From assembly GCF_000814475.1 (NCBI RefSeq), contig NZ_JSVC01000013.1, forward strand, positions 1 through 64,000: DNA of 64,000 bases, written 5' to 3'. Source of the DNA: Flavihumibacter solisilvae. GTDB lineage: Bacteria; Bacteroidota; Bacteroidia; Chitinophagales; Chitinophagaceae. Each line of letters begins with the position of its first letter. Position 1 is the stretch's first letter. The notes beneath the pieces were generated by a model, which worked only from the letters and a program-made list of their open reading frames with translations, was not told the DNA's origin and did no database searches. Made by a program: the position numbers and the translations under genes. This document shows positions 52,611 through 61,075 of the stretch, piece by piece.

Positions 52611-53510
52611 ATGAACCTTTTCCACAAGCTTCACGACAAGCTGTTCCTGAAACAATGGAACGTCGGCGTCATAAAAGGCGACATCGCCGAAATGATCCGA
52701 AGTAAAAAATTTAATTACGAGGTAAAGTGGCTGCATCTCTCAGACAAGAAGCAGTTTTTTGCTGACCCCTTCATTGTGCATGCGAACAAGGATGGCAGCC
52801 TGCTGATCCTTGTTGAAGATTTTACGGATGGAGACGGTTATGGCAAAATCTCAGTGATTGAGCGAAGGCCTGACAATGCGTATGACATTTCCATCGCACT
52901 GGACACCAAAGACCATCTTTCCTATCCACAGGTATTCGAACATGAAGGAAGGATTTTCGTCATTCCCGAATCGGCCAGTGCGCACAAAGTGGATTGTTAT
53001 GAATTTGATCCTGCGACCAAGAAGATTTCATTTGTGCAAAACCTGGCCGACTTTCCCCTGGTTGATGCTACCATGCTTAAGTATCATGGAAAGTACTGGC
53101 TCTTTGGAACGCTGCCTAAGCCGGAAGACCTCACTTCTCTCGTGATCTATCATGCCGATAATCTTTTCGGTCCATATAAGCCGCATAGCCGTAATACCGT
53201 TAAGTATTCCATTAGTGGAACAAGACCGGCAGGGGCATTTTTCGAAGTGGATGGTAACCTGTACCGGCCGGCACAAAACTGCAGTGAATATTATGGCAAA
53301 ACGATAGTCATCAATAAAGTTGAAAAACTGGATGAACACGAATATTCGGAAAGTTTCTTCATGGAAATCCGGCCCGAAAAACTCCAGGACTACAATTTCT
53401 GCGTTCATACCCTGAATGCTAAAAACGGGTTTATCATTATTGATGGATTGAAACGGCATTTTATGCCTGCCTATAAATTGGGATCATTTATCAGAAAGTT
53501 GTCAACATAA
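52611..53510 (+). CDS. GINT1-N/GH43-like beta-propeller protein
   Basis: 299-residue cytoplasmic protein without signal peptide. It has five blade-like repeats with motifs QFFADPFIV, LILVEDF, LSYPQVFEHEGRIFVIPES (in part), VDATMLKYHGKYWLFGT and RPAGAFFEVDGNLYRPAQ. This pattern is seen in the N-terminal domain of glucosamine inositolphosphorylceramide transferase (GINT1) and in bacterial homologues within surface-glycan clusters, a five-bladed propeller related to GH43 fold. Enzymatic role is not established. It probably helps in sugar modification or recognises a glycan intermediate. It sits between the FemAB-like gene and the MBOAT gene (5-bp gap). Confidence 0.7.
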   Translation: MNLFHKLHDKLFLKQWNVGVIKGDIAEMIRSKKFNYEVKWLHLSDKKQFFADPFIVHANKDGSLLILVEDFTDGDGYGKISVIERRPDNAYDISIALDTKDHLSYPQVFEHEGRIFVIPESASAHKVDCYEFDPATKKISFVQNLADFPLVDATMLKYHGKYWLFGTLPKPEDLTSLVIYHADNLFGPYKPHSRNTVKYSISGTRPAGAFFEVDGNLYRPAQNCSEYYGKTIVINKVEKLDEHEYSESFFMEIRPEKLQDYNFCVHTLNAKNGFIIIDGLKRHFMPAYKLGSFIRKLST

Positions 53511-53515
53511 CCGAG

Positions 53516-54940
53516 ATGCTGTTCAATTCATTCGATTTCCTCATTTTTTTCGTGGTAGTTACTAGCCTGTATTTTGCCTTACCCCATAAATACAGGTGGT
53601 TCCTGCTGCTGGTTGCCAGTTGTTATTTTTATATGGCATTCGTACCGGTATATATTCTTATACTCGGCTTTACCATTGTCATTGATTATTTCGCTGGTAT
53701 CTGGCTTGAGAATGCAACGGGCCGACGACGAAAGATGCTGCTGGTCCTGAGCCTGGTGGCCAATATAGGAGTGCTGGCAGTTTTCAAGTACTATAATTTC
53801 ATCAATGAAAATATAACTACGGTACTATATGGTGCTGGATTCGAGAATCCCATTCCATACCTGTCCATCCTGTTGCCGATTGGCCTGTCCTTTCACACTT
53901 TCCAGGCCATGAGTTATACGATCGAAGTATACCGCGGCCACCAGACAGCGGAAAGGAATTTCGGCATCTATGCATTGTATGTAATGTTCTATCCCCAGCT
54001 GGTGGCCGGACCGATTGAACGTCCGCAAAACCTGTTGCACCAGTTTTATGAGAAGCATGAATTCGACATAAAGAGGGTGGCTTCCGGACTGAAGCTGATG
54101 ATGTGGGGATTCTTTAAAAAGCTGATCATTGCCGACAGACTCTCGATTTATGTCGATACCGTGTACAACCACCCGGAAAATTGCGAGGGTATTACATTTA
54201 TCGTCGCGACCATCTTTTTTGCTTTCCAGATCTATTGTGACTTTTCGGGATACTCTGATATAGCGATCGGTTCTGCACGGGTGATGGGTTTTAAACTCAT
54301 GGAGAACTTCAGAAGACCTTATTTCTCCCAAAGTATTTCCGAATTCTGGAAAAGATGGCACATTTCACTTTCCACCTGGTTCAGCGATTACCTGTACCGC
54401 TCAATGGGAGGAAACAGGGTGTCGGTTCCGCGCTGGTATTTCAACCTGTTTTTTGTTTTCCTGGTAAGTGGTCTGTGGCACGGCGCAAACTGGACCTATG
54501 TAATCTGGGGTGCCCTGAATGGCTTCTACCTCATCTTCGCGATCGTGCGGAAGAAGATGTTTGCCGGGTTACAAACTGATTTCATCAGGTTACCGGAATG
54601 GTTAACCAAGACAACAAACATCCTGGTAACGTTCGTGCTTATCTGCTTTTCGTGGATTTTTTTCCGCGCACGTAATGTCGATGAAGCCTTTTATATTATC
54701 AGGAAGATCGCGGCTTTTGAAGGCCCGCTGTTCATTACCAATCCTAATTTCTTCTTTTCCATCCTCGGGATCATCATGTTAATGGGAGTTGAGTTCCAGC
54801 AGGAGTTCTTCAAAGACAAAATTTCGTTGTTGAACCACCCTCGCGCGATTGTTCGTTATGCCACATATACACTGATAATCATACTGATATTGATGATGGG
54901 TGTTTTTGATGGATCACAGTTTATTTATTTCCAGTTTTAA
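53516..54940 (+). CDS. MBOAT-family O-acyltransferase, AlgI-like
   Basis: 474-residue membrane-bound O-acyltransferase with about 11-12 helices. It opens with LFNSFDFLIFFVVV and contains QLVAGPIERPQNLL and the catalytic His in GLWHGANWTYVIWG; another conserved His is in FWKRWHISLSTWF. AlgI-type proteins move acetyl groups across the membrane for O-acetylation of exported polysaccharides such as alginate. It is followed 9 bp later by an SGNH-type partner, the usual two-part arrangement. Confidence 0.93.
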   Translation: MLFNSFDFLIFFVVVTSLYFALPHKYRWFLLLVASCYFYMAFVPVYILILGFTIVIDYFAGIWLENATGRRRKMLLVLSLVANIGVLAVFKYYNFINENITTVLYGAGFENPIPYLSILLPIGLSFHTFQAMSYTIEVYRGHQTAERNFGIYALYVMFYPQLVAGPIERPQNLLHQFYEKHEFDIKRVASGLKLMMWGFFKKLIIADRLSIYVDTVYNHPENCEGITFIVATIFFAFQIYCDFSGYSDIAIGSARVMGFKLMENFRRPYFSQSISEFWKRWHISLSTWFSDYLYRSMGGNRVSVPRWYFNLFFVFLVSGLWHGANWTYVIWGALNGFYLIFAIVRKKMFAGLQTDFIRLPEWLTKTTNILVTFVLICFSWIFFRARNVDEAFYIIRKIAAFEGPLFITNPNFFFSILGIIMLMGVEFQQEFFKDKISLLNHPRAIVRYATYTLIIILILMMGVFDGSQFIYFQF

Positions 54941-54949
54941 TCCCGGGAT

Positions 54950-55870
54950 ATGAAGACTCAGATAATTCAATTCTTTAAACGGTTGTTCCTGTTACTGGTA
55001 ATTGTTGCCCTGATCGACCTGGCAATTGGGGAGACTTTGCGGCACTATTATTTTAAGCAGAAAGCAGGACCGGACAGCAAGACGATCTATGCCGTCTGTA
55101 AAATGGAGCAGGATGTGTTGATATTCGGTTCATCACGCGCTAACCATCATTATGTTGCAAATGATATTGCGCGGGTGCTTAAACATTCCGTATACAATAC
55201 AGGAAGGAACGGTAACTTCAATCTTTACTCCGCTGCGGTGATGGAAGCAGTCCTGACGCGATATACTCCGAAAGCTGTCGTTATCGATATAGTGGAGCGG
55301 GAGTTTGAAGAAAAACCCGGATCCTATGATTACCTGAGTTCTTTGTTGCCTTTTTATAGTGAATTTCCGGAAATACAGGGCATCCTGCAGATGAGAAGCA
55401 AGTTTGAAAAATATAAGCTTTTTTCACGGATCTATCCCTATAATTCATTGTTCCCCACTATCGCGATCAATAATATCCGTGCAAATGACCCGGCGCTTGA
55501 TTCCAACGGTTATGCACCGCTGCACAATATCATGAAGCGTGAAGTGGAAACCAGGAACAATGCAAAGGAATATAAAATTGATAGTCTCAAGGTGAAGGTT
55601 TTCGAGGAAATGGTGGACTTATGCAAGCAAAAGGGAATTGCCGTATTTGTGTTTTGTTCACCGTATTACGACATCCTGAAATATGATGATCCTTCACTGG
55701 AAATGGTGGGGGAGATCTGCAGGAAAAGGGGGGTACCGTTCTGGGACTATTCAAGGGACAAAGAATTCAAAGCTGATCCCAATATGTTCGATGATTTTCA
55801 ACACCTGAATGATAGTTCGGCGAGGCGTTATTCGTTACGCTGTGCCGACAGTATTCGACGATACCTTTAG
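54950..55870 (+). CDS. Membrane-anchored SGNH-like partner of the MBOAT protein
   Basis: 306-residue protein with an N-terminal membrane helix (about 10-30) and a periplasmic SGNH-like domain. Block I is IFGSSRANHHY (Ser nucleophile), a Gly/Asn block is NTGRNGNFNL, and the C-terminal block V is FDDFQHLND (Asp-x-x-His). It resembles DltD, AlgX/AlgJ and DUF1574-type proteins that complete O-acyl transfer to the polymer. Position directly after the MBOAT gene supports this role. It may add acetyl groups to the exported polysaccharide. Confidence 0.78.
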   Translation: MKTQIIQFFKRLFLLLVIVALIDLAIGETLRHYYFKQKAGPDSKTIYAVCKMEQDVLIFGSSRANHHYVANDIARVLKHSVYNTGRNGNFNLYSAAVMEAVLTRYTPKAVVIDIVEREFEEKPGSYDYLSSLLPFYSEFPEIQGILQMRSKFEKYKLFSRIYPYNSLFPTIAINNIRANDPALDSNGYAPLHNIMKREVETRNNAKEYKIDSLKVKVFEEMVDLCKQKGIAVFVFCSPYYDILKYDDPSLEMVGEICRKRGVPFWDYSRDKEFKADPNMFDDFQHLNDSSARRYSLRCADSIRRYL

Positions 55871-55884
55871 TTAATAGAAACACA

Positions 55885-57033
55885 ATGAGAATTTTAATCC
55901 TGATCCCTAACATCCCGGAGCAACTGGACGAAGTTAAAGGGGGAATTTATTCAGCTTCGATCAACCTGTTGGAAGGTTTGTCAAAAACTTCCCACACAGT
56001 TCGGTTGGTTACTTTTAAGAAAGGCCTAAAAAAGGCAGTTTATAAGAAGTATTCTGAACGGATCGATATTCATTACATACCCGAAGGTTTTTTCCCCTGG
56101 CATGCACTTAACTTCCTGTTTATTTGTCCCTGGGCTGTTAGGCGAGAAGTCAGGGAATTCAAACCTGACATCGTTCATTACCAGTTAGGTGGTACATTCC
56201 TGATGACATCGATCCTTGGGTTGGGGGGAGCCAAATCTGTGCTTACTGCACATGGACTCGCTCTTGCCGAGATGGTAACGACCAGGAACCTCCGCAAGAA
56301 GATCACCTTCTTTTATAACGGTGTGCTGGAAAGGATTTTCTGCCCGGACTATATTATCCATTTATCAAATTTCTCGGTTGAGCTTTTCAACAAATATCCT
56401 GGCGGAAAACAGAATTACACTCTAATTCCAAATGCTATCCCCGAGGGATTTTTCAATGTTCCTCAAAAACGCGAAACCAATAATCGCATATTAGTCATCG
56501 GGAATATCGATGCCAATAAGAACCAGACATTCGTTATCGACTCCATTGCAGAAATAGCCAAAACAGGAAAGGAATTCACCGTGGATATAATAGGGGGATT
56601 TAAAGACGAAAACTACAAGCGTGAGGTCATGGCCAAACTGGAAGAGTCAGGCGTGGCTCACCTGGTTAATTTTAAAGGCTGGCTGTCACAAAGCGAGCTA
56701 TTGCAGGAATGGGAGGAAGCGGATATCTTACTGCTTGCATCCCGCCATGAATCCCTGCCAATGGTGATCGCGGAAGCCATGGCTGCCGGGAAGGTGGTGG
56801 TTGCTTCAGCAGTTGGCGGCGTTCCGGAAATGTTTACCGATCGTGAAACAGGGTTCCTTTACCCCGCCGATGATGTGGAGAGACTTTGTAATGTGCTGCA
56901 AGAATTACACGACAATAGTAACCTGCTTCACGATGTGGCGCAAAAAGCTAAACTTGAAGCATATGAAAGCTACCATATTGATTCGGTAAGTAAAAAGACA
57001 TTAGCTTATTATTCCAAGATTTTGAATAACTGA
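55885..57033 (+). CDS. GT4-family glycosyltransferase C
   Basis: 382-residue GT-B glycosyltransferase. N-terminal domain with IPNIPEQLDEVKGGIYSASI (Gly-rich acceptor loop), and C-terminal domain with RILVIGNIDANKNQTFVIDSI (in part) and the E-x7-E signature in ASRHESLPMVIAEAMAAG. It is the third GT4 enzyme of the block, following the acylation pair. Donor sugar is unknown. Confidence 0.92.
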   Translation: MRILILIPNIPEQLDEVKGGIYSASINLLEGLSKTSHTVRLVTFKKGLKKAVYKKYSERIDIHYIPEGFFPWHALNFLFICPWAVRREVREFKPDIVHYQLGGTFLMTSILGLGGAKSVLTAHGLALAEMVTTRNLRKKITFFYNGVLERIFCPDYIIHLSNFSVELFNKYPGGKQNYTLIPNAIPEGFFNVPQKRETNNRILVIGNIDANKNQTFVIDSIAEIAKTGKEFTVDIIGGFKDENYKREVMAKLEESGVAHLVNFKGWLSQSELLQEWEEADILLLASRHESLPMVIAEAMAAGKVVVASAVGGVPEMFTDRETGFLYPADDVERLCNVLQELHDNSNLLHDVAQKAKLEAYESYHIDSVSKKTLAYYSKILNN

Positions 57034-57037
57034 CTGC

Positions 57038-58066
57038 ATGAGAATATGGTTTGACCTGTCCAATTCGCCACATATAAATATGTTCCATGATCTTATCAGG
57101 GAACTTGAGTCGGAAGGACACGAGGTGATCATCACCTGCCGCCCGCTGGCAAATACCGTTGACCTGCTGGTGCAACATAAACTGGAGCACACGATTGTGG
57201 GAGAGCATTACGGCAAGAATATCTTCCGGAAAATTTTCGGCTATCCCATAAGAATCTGGCAGCTGGTCAGTTTCCTGAGAAACAAGAACATTGATGTGGC
57301 TGTTTCCCAAAGCTCATTTCACTCGCCGATGGTAGCGCGTATTCTGCGCAAGCCGTCTATTTATACGAATGATAATGAACATGCACTTGGAAACATTCCC
57401 TGTTTTATTTTAGCCAGCAAAATCCTGATTCCTGAAAATCTGCCCATGGAAAAGGTGGTGAAGAAAGGCGGGAGAATTTCACGGATCTTACATTACCCGG
57501 GTGTGAAGGAGGGAATATACCTGTGGAAGAAAGGATTGCAGATCCAGGACGACCGGAAACAGCATCCGCCTGATAAAAAAAGCATTTATGTAAGGCCGGA
57601 ACCGCTGACTGCACAATACTATAATGCTGGTGTCAACTTTCTTGACAATGTGCTGGAGAGCCTGAAATCAAGTTATAATATCACCATTCTACCCAGGGAT
57701 AAAACCCAGCTGGCTCATTACAGGCAGGAAAAATTTGCTGGGATAAATGTGCCTGAAAAGCCCCTTAAGTTTGATGAAATTGCCCGGCAGTGTGCATTAT
57801 TCATCGGCGCAGGAGGTTCCATGACGCGTGAACTAGCGATCCTGGGAATACCAACGATTTCTGTTTACCAGGCAGAACTGCTTGAGGTCGATAAATTCCT
57901 GCTCGAGCGCAAACTCATGTTGCATGAACCCAGGCTTGCGTCTTCACAACTATCGGATATCATGCATGAACTCGAGGGTAAGGAACCCGATTTACAACTA
58001 TTGGAAAAAGGCAGGCAATCCTATCAACTCTTCAAAGAAGAAATTTATAAATTCAAGAAACAATGA
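57038..58066 (+). CDS. DUF354 protein, UDP-GlcNAc 2-epimerase-like fold
   Basis: 342-residue GT-B/epimerase-fold protein of the DUF354 family (PF04007). It opens with MRIWFDLSNSPHINMFHDLI, and has IYTNDNEHALGN and a C-terminal GAGGSMTRELAILGIPTIS (in part), features shared with WecB-like enzymes. DUF354 genes are common in archaeal and bacterial surface-glycan clusters; their reaction is unproven. The following oxidoreductase gene overlaps by 4 nt (ATGA), so these two are coupled and may work on the same sugar. Confidence 0.85.
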   Translation: MRIWFDLSNSPHINMFHDLIRELESEGHEVIITCRPLANTVDLLVQHKLEHTIVGEHYGKNIFRKIFGYPIRIWQLVSFLRNKNIDVAVSQSSFHSPMVARILRKPSIYTNDNEHALGNIPCFILASKILIPENLPMEKVVKKGGRISRILHYPGVKEGIYLWKKGLQIQDDRKQHPPDKKSIYVRPEPLTAQYYNAGVNFLDNVLESLKSSYNITILPRDKTQLAHYRQEKFAGINVPEKPLKFDEIARQCALFIGAGGSMTRELAILGIPTISVYQAELLEVDKFLLERKLMLHEPRLASSQLSDIMHELEGKEPDLQLLEKGRQSYQLFKEEIYKFKKQ

Positions 58067-59076
58067 TCAAAGTCGGACTGATCGGAGCAGGCAAAATGGG
58101 TATCTCACACCTGGCTATCCTCGGGGCTCACCCTGATGTGGAGATTAGCGGTGTATGTGATACGTCGAAAATGGTGCTCGATGTATTGGAGAAATACAGT
58201 TCTTTCAAATGTTATACTGATTACCGCAAAATGATCAGTGAAAGGCGACCAGATGCGGTTGTGGTGGCTGTTCCCACGAAAATGCACGCGGCCATGGTTA
58301 GGGAATTACTCGAACAGGGCATTCATGTATTCGTAGAAAAGCCGTTCTGCCTGCATCCATCGGAGGCCGAGCCACTGATTACTCTTGCGAAACAGAAAAA
58401 CCTGGTTAACCAGGTTGGATACCATAACAAGTGGGTAGGTACTTTCGCCGAAGTAAAACGGCTGCTGAGCAGGAATGCGATCGGGGAGATCTATCATTTT
58501 CACGGGCAGGCGTATGGGCCGGTAGTGGTCAAGCAAAAGCAGGACACCTGGCGTTCGAGCCCGGATGAAGGCGGTGGTTGCCTGATGGATTATGCGTCGC
58601 ATGTAATAGACCTCATCAACTACCTGATTTCACCCGTACAAAGTGTGCCTTCCAGTATGTTGAAAAGTGTATTCTCGAGGAGTGTGGAAGATGCTGTTTT
58701 TGCCATGCTGAAGCTAAGCAATGGTGTATCGGGAGTTCTATCTGTCAACTGGTCTGATGAAACCTATCGCAAAATGACCACTTCGGTTCAAATCAATGGC
58801 CGGAAGGGAAAAATTGTTTCGGATGCCAACGAATTGAAAGTCTTTTTCAATGATGGGGAATGCCCGCAGGGATACTCCAAAGGGTGGAACGTAAAATATG
58901 TTACAGACCTAACTCCGCAGGTAGATTTTTACCTCCGTGGTGAAGAATATACTGCGCAAATGGATCATTTCATCAGCGCAGTGAAAGGTGATGCCGGCAC
59001 AGGAATCAATACTTTTGAGTCTGCCTCCCACACCGACAGGGCAATTGATCTTATTAGAAAAGCACAATTCAGTTAA
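58063..59076 (+). CDS. Gfo/Idh/MocA-family oxidoreductase
   Basis: 337-residue NAD(P)-dependent oxidoreductase. Rossmann motif GLIGAGKMGISH at the N-terminus, the EKP motif in VFVEKPFCLHPSEA, and the substrate-domain GGGCLMDYASHVIDL with the conserved His. Such enzymes oxidise nucleotide-linked sugars, for example UDP-GlcNAc or UDP-ManNAc derivatives (WlbA/WbpB type). It overlaps the DUF354 gene and precedes the unknown TIM-barrel-like gene by 1 bp, and WecB is close by, so it likely belongs to one amino-sugar pathway. Confidence 0.92.
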   Translation: MIKVGLIGAGKMGISHLAILGAHPDVEISGVCDTSKMVLDVLEKYSSFKCYTDYRKMISERRPDAVVVAVPTKMHAAMVRELLEQGIHVFVEKPFCLHPSEAEPLITLAKQKNLVNQVGYHNKWVGTFAEVKRLLSRNAIGEIYHFHGQAYGPVVVKQKQDTWRSSPDEGGGCLMDYASHVIDLINYLISPVQSVPSSMLKSVFSRSVEDAVFAMLKLSNGVSGVLSVNWSDETYRKMTTSVQINGRKGKIVSDANELKVFFNDGECPQGYSKGWNVKYVTDLTPQVDFYLRGEEYTAQMDHFISAVKGDAGTGINTFESASHTDRAIDLIRKAQFS

Positions 59077-59077
59077 G

Positions 59078-59959
59078 ATGGATAGAATTTTATTTGGAGA
59101 TAACCAGTTTTTTGCTGTCAACCATATTTCAGATGAGAAGTCAATGGCGCAGTCTATCAGGTTCAAATCGGACCAGGCCATAATTCATACGCTTGACCAG
59201 GCCATGGAGTTTGGCATCAATACATTCATGTGTACCACGCATGACCGTATCGCCAACATCTGCGAAATAATCCGGGAGAACCCGTCAAAATACAGTGATT
59301 TTAAGATCTATCCCTGTATGCCCTATGCGCACAAATATGCGAATGCCGTAACCGATCTTGGCGTTGCCGGGGCTCTTAAGCAATATGTGCCGGGTAATTT
59401 CTTTGGTTCTTTGTTCAAAGGTGGTGTCGCATATCTTTCTAAAGATTATGAATCGATCATGGAATTACTGATCGATGCTGAAATGAAAATGTTCAAGGGC
59501 CTGAATACGCCGGTGATATTCCTGCAGAACGTGATCACCGACCTGTTACTAGGACTCGGAATGAAAGATATTTTCGTTGCCTTTCACCAGTATGTCAGCA
59601 AAAAATACAACGCTGAAGCGGGGTTCATTACCATGAATATGCCGGCTTTGCTTGATATGCTCGAATCTGCCGGCATCAGGAACCCGATAATTTGTGCATC
59701 CATCAATAAGGCAGGTTTCAGAATGTCGGGTGGAAAGGAACTGTATGAGCAAACGTTGAATACGCGTACATTCAGAGCAATAGCCATGCAGGTGCTGGCC
59801 GGAGGCGCAGTATCTCCCAAGGAAGCAATTCAATATGTGTGCAGCCTCCCGAATATTCAGTCCATTTTATTTGGCGCTTCCTCAAGAGGCAATATTAAAG
59901 ACACTGCCTCCTTTATCCGTTCTTATGATGAAATGTATCAAAAAGTAGACAAAATCTGA
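59078..59959 (+). CDS. Unassigned protein, probable TIM barrel related to aldo/keto reductases
   Basis: 293-residue cytoplasmic protein. The start FGDNQFFAVNHIS, a region FGINTFMCTTHDRI and the C-terminal SILFGASSRGNIKDT resemble the beta-strand ends of aldo/keto reductase barrels, with the last part matching the usual iGasspxxI cofactor-phosphate segment. The catalytic Tyr/Lys/His tetrad is not evident, so it may not be a reductase. The frame extends upstream into the oxidoreductase gene, but the ATG at 59078 is 1 bp after that gene's stop and fits. Position between an oxidoreductase and WecB suggests a step in nucleotide-sugar metabolism. The family has no function I know. Confidence 0.7.
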   Translation: MDRILFGDNQFFAVNHISDEKSMAQSIRFKSDQAIIHTLDQAMEFGINTFMCTTHDRIANICEIIRENPSKYSDFKIYPCMPYAHKYANAVTDLGVAGALKQYVPGNFFGSLFKGGVAYLSKDYESIMELLIDAEMKMFKGLNTPVIFLQNVITDLLLGLGMKDIFVAFHQYVSKKYNAEAGFITMNMPALLDMLESAGIRNPIICASINKAGFRMSGGKELYEQTLNTRTFRAIAMQVLAGGAVSPKEAIQYVCSLPNIQSILFGASSRGNIKDTASFIRSYDEMYQKVDKI

Positions 59960-59963
59960 GCCA

Positions 59964-61061
59964 ATGAAAATTACACTAGTAGCCGGCGCGCGGCCAAACT
60001 TTATGAAAATATCGCCCATCATCAGGGCTATCAACAATGAAGTCAGCAATGGAACTTCAATCGAGTACAGGCTGGTACACACCGGTCAGCACTACGACAA
60101 GAACATGAGTGCTGCCTTTTTTGAACAACTGGGAATACCTGAACCACATGTAAACCTCGAAGCTGGTGGCGGCAGCCAGGCAGAACAGACAGCGGCGATT
60201 ATGGTAAAGTTTGAGCAGGAGCTGCTGAAGAACCGCCCGGACCTGATCCTTGTCGTTGGTGATGTCACTTCAACTATGGCATGTACCATAACAGCTAAAA
60301 AGCTTTGTGTAGACGCGGTGCATGTGGAAGCAGGCATAAGGTCAGGTGATATTACAATGCCCGAAGAGGTAAATCGTATTGTTACAGATGCCATTACCGA
60401 TCATTATTTCACCACATCGGAACATGCCAATACGCATCTTCGCAACAGCGGAGTTGAAGAAAAGCGAATCCACTTCGTGGGAAATACGATGATCGATTCC
60501 CTGTGCCAGCATATTGATAAACTGGTAGAGCCGGAGATCTGGTCACAGCACCAATTATCGTCTGGTAAATACCTGCTGCTCACATTGCACAGGCCTGCCA
60601 ATGTGGATGATTCTGCAAACCTCGAAAAGCTGGTGAGCACCATCATCCGGCATTCCCATGATTATAAGATCGTTTTCCCGGTACACCCCCGGACAAGGAA
60701 AGTACTGGAAAGCCTCTCGATAAACAGTGACCGGCTCATCTGTTCCGAACCGTTGCCCTATCTCGAATTCATTTACCTGGTAAAAAATGCCGGCGGTATC
60801 ATTACCGACTCTGGCGGCATAACCGAAGAAGCAACTGTATTGGGTATACCATGTATGACTATGCGCAACAGCACAGAGCGGCCTGAAACAGTAATATTGG
60901 GAACGAATGAACTGATTGGTACCGATCCGCAGAACATTGTGCCTCACCTGGATAATCTAATTGCAGGCAAATGGAAAAAAGGTGGCGTTCCCCCGCTTTG
61001 GGATGGAAAAGCCGCTGAACGCATTGTCGGAAAATTGGTCAGCATCTATAACCGGAATTAA
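59964..61061 (+). CDS. wecB: UDP-N-acetylglucosamine 2-epimerase (non-hydrolysing)
   Basis: 365-residue GT-B-fold enzyme that interconverts UDP-GlcNAc and UDP-ManNAc. Motifs: VAGARPNFMKISPI, HTGQHYDKNMS, VVGDVTSTMA, VHVEAGIRSGDITMPEEVNR (in part), TLHRPANVD, FPVHPRTRK and TDSGGITEEATVLGIPC. The active-site His and Glu residues are intact and length is normal. Without a UDP-ManNAc dehydrogenase gene nearby, the product is probably used as ManNAc, or modified by the neighbouring Gfo/Idh/MocA enzyme. It is 4 bp after the TIM-barrel-like gene. Confidence 0.95.
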   Translation: MKITLVAGARPNFMKISPIIRAINNEVSNGTSIEYRLVHTGQHYDKNMSAAFFEQLGIPEPHVNLEAGGGSQAEQTAAIMVKFEQELLKNRPDLILVVGDVTSTMACTITAKKLCVDAVHVEAGIRSGDITMPEEVNRIVTDAITDHYFTTSEHANTHLRNSGVEEKRIHFVGNTMIDSLCQHIDKLVEPEIWSQHQLSSGKYLLLTLHRPANVDDSANLEKLVSTIIRHSHDYKIVFPVHPRTRKVLESLSINSDRLICSEPLPYLEFIYLVKNAGGIITDSGGITEEATVLGIPCMTMRNSTERPETVILGTNELIGTDPQNIVPHLDNLIAGKWKKGGVPPLWDGKAAERIVGKLVSIYNRN

Positions 61062-61075
61062 CTTCACATAAGGGG

